Below, in pieces: positions 17,927-26,488 of a DNA stretch of 64,000 nt. The DNA is from Mycetocola zhadangensis (GTDB lineage Bacteria; Actinomycetota; Actinomycetes; Actinomycetales; Microbacteriaceae). The notes under the pieces are model-generated. The model ran no database searches. It saw only the letters and a list, made by a program, of their open reading frames with translations, and had not been told where the DNA came from. Each line of letters opens with the position of its first letter. Position 1 is the stretch's first letter. Position numbers and translations under genes: made by a program. The DNA lies in assembly GCF_003668565.1 (NCBI RefSeq), contig NZ_RCWJ01000004.1:124001-188000 (forward strand), read 5' to 3'.

Positions 17927-18814
17927 TCAGGTGCCAGGTGCGGTCTCAGCGAGCCATTGATCAAGATGTGACGGCCTGTCCGTGATGATGCCGTCTACAC
18001 CGAGGGCGCGGGCCTCAGCCCAGGTCTCGACAGAGTTGAGCGTGTAGACCATGACACCAAGACCTGCGGTGTGCATATCGTCCACGAGTTCGGGCCGATC
18101 CCGCAGCAGTCGGGACTCGGTGACGACACCGATCACACCGAACGATCGAGCAAACCCAATGACATCCTCCGGCAGCGTTCGGAGGATCGCCACCCGGGGT
18201 ATCCCCGGCGCAAGAGCCGCCGCGCTTGAGAGTGATCCCAGGTTGAAGCTCATAAAGATCACCCGGTCAGCGACGCCAGCCTTCTCGATCAGTTCGGTGA
18301 CGATGGCGAGATCTTCCGGCGTCCAATACCCCTTGAGCTCAAGAAGTGCCTTTTTCTCGCTCGGTGCGAAAATCGCGAGGAACTCTTCCAGTGTGGGGAT
18401 GCGCTCCCCCGTGAACTCGGAGGAGTACCACGAACCGGCATCGAGGGTCTTGAGCTCAGCCAGCGTCCGAGCGGCCAGGGGTCCGACGCCGTTCGTCGTA
18501 CGCTTCAGTGTTCGGTCGTGGAACAGGACGGGCACACCATCGCTCGACCGGGCGATGTCTGTTTCGACGAATTCGAGCGGTGACTCGATCGCACGCTGGA
18601 GCGCGGGCAGCGTATTTTCCGGAGCGCCCGAGCGGTCCCCTCGGTGTCCGGCCACAAACGAAGCGTCGCCTGGTTGTCGCAGGTCGCCGAACACGTCAGT
18701 TGCGTACACAGGAGTGGTGCCCGGGTTGAGAACAAGAAGCAGAATGATGGCGACGGCCGCACAGAAGCTGGCTCCAAGCGAATACGCACCCTTGTGCGTG
18801 TGTGCAGTCGTCAT
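17927..18814 (-). CDS. Glycerophosphodiester phosphodiesterase (GDPD)
   Basis: A 295-residue protein with an N-terminal signal anchor (about residues 12-38), so the enzyme faces the outside or periplasm-like space. The GDPD barrel begins with the catalytic [13 protein letters not shown] and continues with [25 protein letters not shown], which holds the acidic metal ligands and second His; VDGIITDRP closes the barrel. It releases glycerol 3-phosphate from glycerophosphodiesters. AGGTGG lies close upstream of the ATG. It ends 12 bases before the copA operator, so read-through could give copA some copper-independent expression. Confidence 0.92.
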   Translation of the reverse strand: MTTAHTHKGAYSLGASFCAAVAIILLLVLNPGTTPVYATDVFGDLRQPGDASFVAGHRGDRSGAPENTLPALQRAIESPLEFVETDIARSSDGVPVLFHDRTLKRTTNGVGPLAARTLAELKTLDAGSWYSSEFTGERIPTLEEFLAIFAPSEKKALLELKGYWTPEDLAIVTELIEKAGVADRVIFMSFNLGSLSSAAALAPGIPRVAILRTLPEDVIGFARSFGVIGVVTESRLLRDRPELVDDMHTAGLGVMVYTLNSVETWAEARALGVDGIITDRPSHLDQWLAETAPGT

Positions 18815-18871
18815 TGACCACCTGTTTCCTGTTCGGGCAGAAGTACGGTGGCTACACTCTAGGGGCTGTTG

Positions 18872-19903
18872 TTACCGTTTCGTTATATCGTCGGCACCCG
18901 ATCCGCGCCCCACTCCGGGGGGATCCGAACGTTCGCTTCCTCCTGACGCCGCTCGCAGCATCCGTCTCGACGTCTCTTCCAGATAGTCCACAAACCCCGG
19001 GTTTCCCTCGATCCGGTAGTTGACTCCCGGCTCGATCCAGGCGAGCGACGCGATCAGGGCCTCGAAGGACTCACCGCCGATTGGCCAGCGAGTGTGGGTC
19101 TCGTCGACAGCTTCGGCTCCTGCGGCCCATGGGCCGAACCACGCGCGCATGGCCGTGAGCGGCTGATCCAGAATGACGTCGGCGTGCTGGCGCACAGCAG
19201 CCAGTTGCGAGACAGCGACCGTAATGAATTCGGCGGCGTCCTCGGCGGGGAGCTCTCGCGGCGAAAACCGGACCCGAGTGTTGAAGTAGCGGCTGATCCG
19301 ATCGATGCGAAATGTGCGCCAGTCGGCTCGGGTGACATCCCAGGCCACAAGGAACCAGTGCCGGGAAGAGGAGACGATTGAGTGCGGTTCCACCAGACGC
19401 TCTGAGGCCGTTCCATCGCGAGATTCATAGTGGAATCGGATGCGATCCCGATCGCGGCAGACGAGTGCGAGGTGTCCGAGAAGCTCAGCGGACACTTGCG
19501 GGGAGTCCCGGCGCATTGGCTGGACGTGGGCAGAGAGGGCATTGACCTGCCTGCGGAGTTCAGAAGGAAGCAAGTGCTCCAACTTGGCGAGGGCGGTGAG
19601 TGCCGTGACTTCTCCCCCGGCGATGCCCTCCGTCGCGTATGCACGAAGCCCGATGGCCATCGCAACCGCTTCCTCGTCGTCGAGCAACAGCGGGGGCAGC
19701 TCAGATCCGGCCTCCAGTTGATAGCCACCGATGGAGCCTCGCGTCGCCGTCACCCGGTACCCAAGGGAGCGAAGGCGGTCGACGTCACGCCGAAGTGTCC
19801 GGGCGGTGACATCGAGCCGCGAGGCCAGCTCGCGGCTCGGCCAGTGCCGATGGGTCTGAAGCAACGCGAGGAGCTCAAGAGTGCGCGACGTGGTTTCTGA
19901 CAT
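18872..19903 (-). CDS. HTH/WYL-domain transcriptional regulator
   Basis: A 343-residue YafY-type regulator. The N-terminal winged helix is LELLALLQTHRHWPSRELASRLDVT-like (residues about 6-55, core RTLRRDVDRLRSLGY), followed by a WYL domain that usually binds a ligand, with the conserved HWFLVAWD. The start at 19903 avoids an upstream extension into the divergent promoter and follows a TAAAAA hexamer. It is divergent from a two-gene ABC exporter, so it most likely controls that exporter and itself through the 61-base region between them. The inducing ligand is unknown. Confidence 0.88.
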   Translation of the reverse strand: MSETTSRTLELLALLQTHRHWPSRELASRLDVTARTLRRDVDRLRSLGYRVTATRGSIGGYQLEAGSELPPLLLDDEEAVAMAIGLRAYATEGIAGGEVTALTALAKLEHLLPSELRRQVNALSAHVQPMRRDSPQVSAELLGHLALVCRDRDRIRFHYESRDGTASERLVEPHSIVSSSRHWFLVAWDVTRADWRTFRIDRISRYFNTRVRFSPRELPAEDAAEFITVAVSQLAAVRQHADVILDQPLTAMRAWFGPWAAGAEAVDETHTRWPIGGESFEALIASLAWIEPGVNYRIEGNPGFVDYLEETSRRMLRAASGGSERSDPPGVGRGSGADDITKR

Positions 19904-19922
19904 GAACTCATTTTTACGCGTT

Positions 19923-19945
19923 ATGAGGACAGAAAGTGACCTCAT
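19923..19945. promoter_or_regulatory. Candidate WYL-regulator operator
   Basis: ATGAGG (19923-19928) and CCTCAT (19940-19945) form an inverted repeat with an 11-base spacer between the divergent regulator and ABC genes. The repeat sits just upstream of the exporter -10. Confidence 0.45.
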
Positions 19946-19952
19946 TCGTTTT

Positions 19953-19964
19953 TACCCTCGAACC
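19953..19964 (+). promoter_or_regulatory. Leaderless -10 of the ABC exporter operon
   Basis: TACCCT, CGAACC, ATG; this fixes the ATP-binding subunit start at 19965. Confidence 0.6.
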
Positions 19965-20996
19965 ATGACGAACAACCACATGATTAGCGCGCGGGGACTC
20001 AGTAAAGAGTTCACGGTGAAACGAAAGGTCACCCACGCTGTGACCGACTTGAACATCGACGTCGAACGCGGAGAACTCGTGGCGTTTCTCGGGCCGAATG
20101 GCGCGGGAAAATCAACGAGCCTACGGATGCTCACAACACTTCTGCCACCAACAAGCGGACAGGCGACTGTCGCCGGCTATGACATTGCCACCGGGAGTGC
20201 GGCTGTGCGGTCGCGTATTGGATATATCGGCCAGGGGAACAGTGCGGGTCACAACCACCGCGTTCGCGATGAACTCCTCAGTCAGGGCGCGTTTTATGGG
20301 ATGAGCCGCACTGCCACGGCACAACGCGCGGACGAACTCATCGAGTCGCTTGGCCTCGGCGGCCTGGAGAAGAGGCCAGTGCTCGGCCTTTCCGGTGGGC
20401 AGAAGCGACGCCTGGACATCGCACTCGGACTTGTACACTCCCCCGAACTGCTCTTTCTTGACGAGCCATCGACGGGACTCGACCCGCAGAGCCGAGCGAA
20501 CCTGTGGCAGCACATTCTCACCCTCCGGCGCCAGCACGGGACGACGATATTCGTCACTACCCACTACCTCGAGGAGGCCGACCAGTTCGCTGAGCGAGTG
20601 ATGGTGATGGACTCGGGACGGATGATCGCCGACGACACCGCCCCGGCGCTCAAGACCCGCCTGGCGGGCGACGTGATCAGCATCGGACTTGGCTCGATGT
20701 CTGAGGCATCGCGAGCAGCCGAGCTGGTTGCAACCGCACTTCCCTCCTGCCGCGTGAACCGGTCAGCGCACGACGAGACGGTGTTGGAGATCACTCTTGA
20801 ACGCGGGAACACCGAGCTCCCACGGCTGCTCCGACACCTTGATGCTGCTGGCGTGCCGGTGCGTACCGCGGCCCTTCGGCAGCCGACCCTCGACGATGTC
20901 TTTTTGGCACTGACCGGTCGGAGCCTGCGGGACGACAGCGCAGCCGAACCGAATTCGTCCTCAGCTGAAATCGAAAACACAGGAGTTCGATCATGA
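19965..20996 (+). CDS. ABC exporter, ATP-binding subunit (DrrA-like)
   Basis: A 343-residue ATPase with Walker A GPNGAGKST, signature LSGGQKRR, Walker B LLFLDEPSTGLD and the switch His in FVTTHYLEEAD. The C-terminal extension ends with TLDDVFLALTGRSL, the hallmark of the DrrA/antibiotic-resistance branch (DUF4162-like). It powers export of a hydrophobic compound, or membrane-lipid handling, with the permease encoded next. The frame is open upstream, but the start at 19965 has the leaderless promoter geometry. Its stop overlaps the permease ATG by four bases. Confidence 0.92.
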   Translation: MTNNHMISARGLSKEFTVKRKVTHAVTDLNIDVERGELVAFLGPNGAGKSTSLRMLTTLLPPTSGQATVAGYDIATGSAAVRSRIGYIGQGNSAGHNHRVRDELLSQGAFYGMSRTATAQRADELIESLGLGGLEKRPVLGLSGGQKRRLDIALGLVHSPELLFLDEPSTGLDPQSRANLWQHILTLRRQHGTTIFVTTHYLEEADQFAERVMVMDSGRMIADDTAPALKTRLAGDVISIGLGSMSEASRAAELVATALPSCRVNRSAHDETVLEITLERGNTELPRLLRHLDAAGVPVRTAALRQPTLDDVFLALTGRSLRDDSAAEPNSSSAEIENTGVRS

Positions 20997-21787
20997 CCGC
21001 CCTCACCGCTCCGACCGTCAGTTCCGATCGCGATTCGCATCTGCTTCGCGACACCTGGAATGTGTTCCGCCGTGAACTGCAGCCGTTGCTGCATGATCCT
21101 TTTTCGCTGATCTTCAGCCTGCTGCAGCCAATCGTCTTTCTCGGGTTGTTCGGGCCGTTGCTGATAGGTTCCTCCGGCCAGTCAACGCCAGAGGTCCTGG
21201 CCTGGTTCGTCCCTGGCATCCTCGTCATGATTGCGCTCTTCGGCACGAGCGCGACCGGCTCGAACCTCCTGTACGAGATGCAGACCGGGTCGCATGAACG
21301 CACACTGGTCGCACCGATCGCTCGGTCGTCCCTCCTGGTCGGGCGAGCCCTCAAGGAAATGGTGCCCATCATCGTCCAGGCCGCGGTCATCGCTCTTGTG
21401 ACCATCCCGTTCGGCTTCCGGCCGAACCTGGCTGGCATGGCGGCCTCGCTCGTGCTGCTGGCTATCTTCGGTATGGGGCTTGGCGCACTCAGCTACGCTC
21501 TGGCGCTCGCCAGTCGCAAGAAGGACTGGATGTTCTGGGCGGTCCAGCAGGCGCTGATCTTCCCGCTCATGATCCTGTCTGGGATGCTGCTACCCATCGA
21601 AGACGGACCGGAATGGATGCGCGTCGCCGCGTCGATCAATCCGATCAGCCACGTGGTCGGAGCGACACGGGCACTGTTCGCCGGGGACTTCGGCGCCCCG
21701 GTCGTGCTTGGCGGATTTGTTGCTGCGAGTGCGCTCGCAGCTGTGGGCCTGTGGGTGGGTATCACCGCGATGCGAAAGAGTTCCTGA
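20993..21787 (+). CDS. ABC exporter, permease subunit (DrrB/ABC-2 type)
   Basis: A 264-residue ABC-2 membrane protein with six hydrophobic segments and the conserved loop around GILVMIALFGTSATGSNLLYEMQTG and a late SGMLLPIEDGP motif. It pairs with the DrrA-like ATPase through a translationally coupled ATGA overlap. Substrate is unknown; the divergent WYL regulator suggests an inducible detoxification role. The stop is followed by a GC-rich hairpin facing the aldehyde dehydrogenase operon. Confidence 0.9.
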   Translation: MTALTAPTVSSDRDSHLLRDTWNVFRRELQPLLHDPFSLIFSLLQPIVFLGLFGPLLIGSSGQSTPEVLAWFVPGILVMIALFGTSATGSNLLYEMQTGSHERTLVAPIARSSLLVGRALKEMVPIIVQAAVIALVTIPFGFRPNLAGMAASLVLLAIFGMGLGALSYALALASRKKDWMFWAVQQALIFPLMILSGMLLPIEDGPEWMRVAASINPISHVVGATRALFAGDFGAPVVLGGFVAASALAAVGLWVGITAMRKSS

Positions 21788-21813
21788 TCGCGGACCACCC
21801 ACACGCACTCGGA

Positions 21814-21851
21814 CCGGGCGGATCGCTTCCCGCAGGAATCGACCCGCCCGG
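21814..21851. terminator. Hairpin between convergent operons
   Basis: CCGGGCGG pairs with CCGCCCGG, extended by three positions with one mismatch, in the gap between the exporter and the aldehyde dehydrogenase genes. Confidence 0.55.
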
Positions 21852-21886
21852 CCCGATGTCTCCTCGATGTGCGAGGAACTACCTGT

Positions 21887-22747
21887 TTAGATGAGGCTCT
21901 TGGTGTGCCAGACGGTCTTCGTCTCGGTCAGCGCCGTGATGCGGTCGAGGCTCGGCGCTGCAAGATCGGCACCGCCCCCTGGGCGAAGCACACGCTTGAG
22001 CGTTTCGGCCGCCGCGATTTCCAGGTCGATCCAGTCGAGGTCACCCGCACCGGTCAGGTCGAGCGCGTTGACGTCTGCGTGCGACGCCAGCCACGGCGTG
22101 ATCTCAGCGGGTGAACCGGTGAGAATGTTCACCACTCCGCCTGGTACGTCGCTTGTGGCGAGCACTTCGGAGAGGCTGATCGCCGAAAGCGGGAGAGCCT
22201 CGGACGCAATCACGACGACCGTGTTGCCGGCAACAAGGGCTGGGGCAACCACGCTGACCAGTCCAAGTAGGGACGACTTCTGCGGAGCGACGATCGCCAC
22301 AACTCCGGTCGGCTCGGGAACCGAGAGGTTGAAGTATGGACCGGAAACCGGGTTGGCGTTTCCGGCAACCTGCACGTACTTGTCGGCCCAGCCGGCGTAC
22401 CAGACCCAGCGGTCGATGGCCTCGTCCACCTGCGCGGTTGCCGCCTCGATGGAGATACCTTCGGACTGCTCGATCTCGCTGATGAACTGCACGCGGCGTC
22501 CCTCGAGCAGTTCGGCGATGCGGTAAAGCACCTGACCGCGGTTGTACGGCGTCGCACCGGACCAGCCCGAAACCGCGCTGCGTGCAGCGACGACGGCGTC
22601 TCGAGCATCCTTGCGGGATGCCTTCGCGGCGTTCGCGAGGAACTCACCGGATCGAGTGGTCACCTCATACGTGCGACCGGACTCGGACCGAGGGAACTTG
22701 CCTCCGATGTAGAGCTTGTAGGTCTTGGGAACGGCAAGGCGGCTCAT
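21887..22747 (-). CDS. Half-length aldehyde dehydrogenase homologue lacking the catalytic domain
   Basis: A 286-residue protein homologous to the N-terminal coenzyme-binding half of aldehyde dehydrogenases: the KLYIGGKF start, the GPYFNLSVPEPTGVVAIVAPQ segment and the GGVVNILTG turn are recognisable. It stops before the catalytic cysteine domain, and the region that should give the general-base Glu (usually ELGGK) reads differently. It should not oxidise aldehydes alone. Its ATG overlaps the stop of the full enzyme by four bases, so the two are made together; a structural or regulatory partner role is the simplest inference. The frame is intact and well coded, so it does not look like a decaying pseudogene. 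Confidence 0.85.
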   Translation of the reverse strand: MSRLAVPKTYKLYIGGKFPRSESGRTYEVTTRSGEFLANAAKASRKDARDAVVAARSAVSGWSGATPYNRGQVLYRIAELLEGRRVQFISEIEQSEGISIEAATAQVDEAIDRWVWYAGWADKYVQVAGNANPVSGPYFNLSVPEPTGVVAIVAPQKSSLLGLVSVVAPALVAGNTVVVIASEALPLSAISLSEVLATSDVPGGVVNILTGSPAEITPWLASHADVNALDLTGAGDLDWIDLEIAAAETLKRVLRPGGGADLAAPSLDRITALTETKTVWHTKSLI

Positions 22748-24315
22748 TTGGTCCCCTTCTTCTTCGTCGTGGCCGCTTCGGTTGCGGCTGGTGCGGCAAC
22801 TTCGGTTGCAGCGAGTTCTGCCGGAGCAGCGGATGTGGTGAGGTCAGCGGCGGGAGCGGACGGGACCTGGCGAACCGAGCCGGCCGGCTTCAGGTACGCA
22901 CCAAGTCCGTGTCGACCGCCCTCGCGGCCGTAACCGGACTCCTTGTACCCGCCAAACGGGCTTGCCGGGTCGAACTTGTTGAAGGTGTTCGCCCAGATAA
23001 CTCCGGCGCGGAGTTTGTCGGCAACGGCGAGGATGCGGCTGCCCTTGTCACTCCAAATGCCTGCGGACAGTCCGTACGGCGTGTTGTTCGCCTTGGCGAT
23101 GGCTTCGGCCGGGGTGCGGAAGGTCAGAACGCTCAGCACGGGTCCGAAGATTTCCTCGCGAGCGATCCGGTGGCTCGTCGACACGTTGGTGAAGATGGTG
23201 GGAGCGAACCAGAATCCCTCGGAGGGCAGAACGCAGTCAGGGCTCCATCGTTCAGCGCCCTCAGCCTCGCCGATGTCGCTGAGCGTGCGGATCCGCTCAA
23301 GCTGCGCAGCCGAGTTGACGGCACCGATGTCGGTGTTCTTGTCGAGAGGGTCGCCGAGCCGCAGCGTCGACAGCCGCTGCTTGAGCCGGTCAACAACCTC
23401 ATCGTGGATGTTCTCCTGCACCAGCAGACGCGATCCGGCACAGCAGACGTGGCCCTGGTTGAAGAAGATTCCGTTGACGATTCCTTCGATGGCCTGGTCG
23501 ATCGGCGCGTCATCGAAAACGATGTTCGCGGCCTTTCCACCGAGTTCGAGGGTGACACGCTTGTCGGTCCCCGCGATTGCCCTGGCGATCCCACGGCCGA
23601 CGTTGGTCGACCCGGTGAATGCGATCTTGTTGACGTCACCGTGGTTGACCAGTGCTGAACCGGTCGCGCCTGCACCGGTGAGAATGTTCACCACACCGGC
23701 GGGCAGGTCGGCCTGCTGCAGGATCTCGGCGAACAGCAGGGCAGTGAGCGACGTTGTCTCCGCCGGCTTGAGCACGACAGTGTTTCCGGCGGCGAGAGCC
23801 GGGGCGATCTTCCACGCGAGCATGAGCAGCGGGAAGTTCCACGGGATGATCTGACCGGCCACGCCGAGCGAAGCGGGGTTGGGTCCGACACCGGCGTGAT
23901 CGAGCTTGTCGGCCCAGCCGGCGTAGTAGAAGAACCATGCGGCAACGAGCGGCACGTCGACGTCGCGGCTCTCCTTGATCGGCTTGCCGTTGTCGAGGCT
24001 TTCGGCAACGGCGAGTTCACGAGCGCGTTCCTGAACGAGCCTGGCGATACGGAAGAGGTACTTGCCGCGGTCCGAGCCGGACATGCGGGACCAGACGTTG
24101 TCATATGCGGCGCGCGCCGCTGCGACGGCGCGATCCACGTCCGCTTCGTTCGCCGAAGAGATCATGGCGATCTTCTTCTCGGTCGCTGGCGAAATGGTGG
24201 CGAACGGTGTGCCGTTGCCGTCGACGAATTCGCCGTTGATGAACAGGCCGTATTCGTTCTTCAGCGAGAGGATCGCCGTCGACTCGGGAGCCGGGGCATA
24301 GTCCAGAAAACTCAT
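22744..24315 (-). CDS. Aldehyde dehydrogenase with Ala-rich C-terminal tail
   Basis: A 523-residue NAD(P)-dependent aldehyde dehydrogenase. The catalytic Glu is in LELGGK (about residue 257) and the nucleophile is the first Cys of HVCCAG (about 291). The fold ends near residue 480; the last 45 residues are an extra Ala/Thr/Glu tail ending in TKKKGTK. I prefer the second ATG (24315), which has AAGG at proper distance, over the one at 24321 that abuts it. It follows deoC directly and probably oxidises acetaldehyde released by deoxyribose-phosphate aldolase. That substrate is inference from context. Confidence 0.9.
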   Translation of the reverse strand: MSFLDYAPAPESTAILSLKNEYGLFINGEFVDGNGTPFATISPATEKKIAMISSANEADVDRAVAAARAAYDNVWSRMSGSDRGKYLFRIARLVQERARELAVAESLDNGKPIKESRDVDVPLVAAWFFYYAGWADKLDHAGVGPNPASLGVAGQIIPWNFPLLMLAWKIAPALAAGNTVVLKPAETTSLTALLFAEILQQADLPAGVVNILTGAGATGSALVNHGDVNKIAFTGSTNVGRGIARAIAGTDKRVTLELGGKAANIVFDDAPIDQAIEGIVNGIFFNQGHVCCAGSRLLVQENIHDEVVDRLKQRLSTLRLGDPLDKNTDIGAVNSAAQLERIRTLSDIGEAEGAERWSPDCVLPSEGFWFAPTIFTNVSTSHRIAREEIFGPVLSVLTFRTPAEAIAKANNTPYGLSAGIWSDKGSRILAVADKLRAGVIWANTFNKFDPASPFGGYKESGYGREGGRHGLGAYLKPAGSVRQVPSAPAADLTTSAAPAELAATEVAAPAATEAATTKKKGTK

Positions 24316-24323
24316 TGTCATCC

Positions 24324-25334
24324 TTAATCGATCGTGACGTAGTCGGCGCCGGAGTAGTGCCCCGTTGTCATTTTTTGTCGCTGCAGCAGCACATCGTTGA
24401 GAAGGCTTGACGCACCGAATCTGAACAGGTGCGGTTGCAGCCAGTCCTCACCGACCGTTTCCGCGACGGTGACGAGGTACTTGATGGCGTCTTTTGAGGT
24501 ACGGATGCCTCCTGCCGGCTTCACACCGATTTTCTCGCCTGTGAGCCGGTGCCAGTCTCGAACAACCTCGAGCATCAGAAGCGTTACTGGGAGTGTTGCG
24601 GCTGGTGACACCTTGCCGGTGGAGGTCTTGATGAAGTCGCCTCCGGCCAGGATGGACAGCCACGACGCACGGCGAACGTTGTCGTAGGTGTTGAGCTCGC
24701 CGGTCTCGAGGATCACCTTGAGGTGCGCGTATGTGCCGTCTGCCCGGCGGCAGGCTTCCTTGACGGCGACGATCTCGTCGAAGACCTGGCCGTAGCGCCC
24801 GGCCAGGAAGGCACCGCGGTCGATGACCATGTCGATTTCGTCTGCGCCTGACTGGACGGCATCTGCCGTGTCGCTCAGCTTGACGGCAAGCGAAGCACGA
24901 CCGGAAGGGAATGCTGTGGCGACAGCGGCGACGTTGATGCCTGAGTCCGTTCCCCTGGAGTGGTGCGAGCCGAGCGCCTGGACGGCGTACGGGACCATGT
25001 CGCCGTAGACACAGACGGCGGCGACGCGGGGAGTCGATGGGTCGGAAGCGTCTGGGGTGATCGCCTTGGCGACGAGCGAGCGCACCTTGCCTGGGGTGTC
25101 AGCACCCTCGAGCGTTGTGAGGTCGATGAGCTCGATGATGGTGTCGAGCGCCCATTTTTTTGACGTGGTCTTGATCGATCGAGTGCCGAGCCCTGCTGCG
25201 CGCTGCTCGAGGCCGACGGCGTCGACACCGGGAATTCCTTCGAGGTAGCGACGGAGATTCGCATCGGTCACCGGCCCGTCGAACATCTCGAGGGCGGTTG
25301 CTCGGGGAACAACAGCCTTGGTGGTTTCGGTCAT
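24324..25334 (-). CDS. deoC: Deoxyribose-phosphate aldolase
   Basis: A 336-residue class I aldolase that splits 2-deoxyribose 5-phosphate into glyceraldehyde 3-phosphate and acetaldehyde. The Schiff-base Lys236 lies in DFIKTSTG and the second Lys272 in VKPAGGIRTS. It has about 80 extra N-terminal residues compared with the 220-260 residues of the short bacterial form, as in many actinobacterial versions. A strong AGGAGG lies eight bases before the ATG. It is the first enzyme gene after the SorC-type regulator, so the operon is likely induced by deoxynucleosides or deoxyribose phosphate. Confidence 0.93.
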   Translation of the reverse strand: MTETTKAVVPRATALEMFDGPVTDANLRRYLEGIPGVDAVGLEQRAAGLGTRSIKTTSKKWALDTIIELIDLTTLEGADTPGKVRSLVAKAITPDASDPSTPRVAAVCVYGDMVPYAVQALGSHHSRGTDSGINVAAVATAFPSGRASLAVKLSDTADAVQSGADEIDMVIDRGAFLAGRYGQVFDEIVAVKEACRRADGTYAHLKVILETGELNTYDNVRRASWLSILAGGDFIKTSTGKVSPAATLPVTLLMLEVVRDWHRLTGEKIGVKPAGGIRTSKDAIKYLVTVAETVGEDWLQPHLFRFGASSLLNDVLLQRQKMTTGHYSGADYVTID

Positions 25335-25393
25335 ACGTGGATCCTCCTGCGTGGATGTGTTCAGGTCGGTAGAAAGTGGATGGACTCGGGCGC

Positions 25394-26389
25394 TCAGGCG
25401 TCCGAGTCGAGAAGCGCGAGTGCGGTTGCCTCATCGGTGACGAGCACCGTGCAGAGCCCGCTCGTGACGACGGCACGTGCGACCGCGATCTTTCCGGCCC
25501 CAGCGATGACCGCGATACTCGTGCTGGCTCGGCGCAGCGTGTCGAGGCTGAGGCCGACGGTGCGCTCGTCGAGTGAGGGATCAACGATCATGCCTGCCGC
25601 ATCGATGTATCGACCGACGACATCACCAACCGCACCGCGTCGCACCAGTTCGTCGACATCGTTCGGCGTGAGGTAGCCGCTCTCAACGAGTGCGGAGTCG
25701 TGGCCTGCCACTCCGGCGCTGTAGAGATACGCCGAAGCCTCAGCCGCCATACTGAGCACCCCGCCAACTGTGCGGTCGGCCTCAATGGAGCGCTTGGTTT
25801 CGAGTCGTTCGAGGATGGCCGGGCTCGGCAGCAGTGTCGCCTGTCCCGATGCCTTGCGCGCGATCTCGAACGCGGTTGCGGCCGCTGTGCCTGCGCGCTG
25901 GTTGACGCTCACTCCCCCGTTGATCTGCACGACGTTGACTCCGGTCGCCCAGCCGTCGCTGAGGTGTTCGGCGACATCGTGGAGTGTGCGGCCCCAGCTC
26001 ACGCCGAGGGTGCGCGGAACGGGGCGGAGGCTGGCCAGGTAGTCAGCGGCTGCCTGTGCGGCCCGAGCACGAAGGTCATCCGCGCCGTTTGTGCCCGCGG
26101 CGGGGACAACGATGGCGTCGCGAATGGCGAAGCGTTCGCGGAGGGTTCGCTCGAGTGTCAGCTTCCTGGCGCGCGGGTGCACGATTTCGATGCGAATGAA
26201 GCCTTTCTCCTTCGCTGAGGCGAGGAGCCTCCCGACCTTCCAGCGAGTGAGTTTGAGAATGGCGCCGACCTCATCCTGGGTCTTGTTCTCGTCGTAATAG
26301 AGTTCGGCGGCGCGAATGGAGAGCAATTCGTCGTTGTCGATGGTTTCCAACGCTTCCCCCGGATGTGTTCGGTGGCGCCGCGTGCGCAC
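25394..26389 (-). CDS. deoR: SorC/DeoR-type sugar-binding regulator
   Basis: A 331-residue regulator. The N-terminal HTH (about residues 22-65) contains AAELYYDENKTQDEVG and a KVGRLLASAKEKGFI recognition segment, typical of the SorC family to which Bacillus DeoR belongs. The rest is the sugar-phosphate-binding domain, with the family pattern VSWGRTLHDVAEHL. The GTG start lies eight bases after a TAGGGT hexamer. It heads the operon with deoC and two aldehyde dehydrogenase genes, and the palindrome upstream is its likely autoregulatory operator. The deoR name is inferred from operon context. Confidence 0.85.
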   Translation of the reverse strand: MRTRRHRTHPGEALETIDNDELLSIRAAELYYDENKTQDEVGAILKLTRWKVGRLLASAKEKGFIRIEIVHPRARKLTLERTLRERFAIRDAIVVPAAGTNGADDLRARAAQAAADYLASLRPVPRTLGVSWGRTLHDVAEHLSDGWATGVNVVQINGGVSVNQRAGTAAATAFEIARKASGQATLLPSPAILERLETKRSIEADRTVGGVLSMAAEASAYLYSAGVAGHDSALVESGYLTPNDVDELVRRGAVGDVVGRYIDAAGMIVDPSLDERTVGLSLDTLRRASTSIAVIAGAGKIAVARAVVTSGLCTVLVTDEATALALLDSDA

Positions 26390-26412
26390 ATCTCAACCCT
26401 AGGTCGGGTGCC

Positions 26413-26456
26413 TGCTCATAACAACACTCGTGGCCCTTTCTGCTCATATGAGCAGA
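26413..26456. promoter_or_regulatory. Operator region of the deo operon
   Basis: A perfect 18-bp palindrome, TCTGCTCATATGAGCAGA (26439-26456), and a separate half-site TGCTCATA (26413-26420) lie upstream of the regulator's TAGGGT promoter (26398-26403). The TGCTCA/TGAGCA form fits SorC-family operators. Confidence 0.6.
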
Positions 26457-26488
26457 CGAGCGAAAATTCGCCGTCGAATGTGGGTGCC

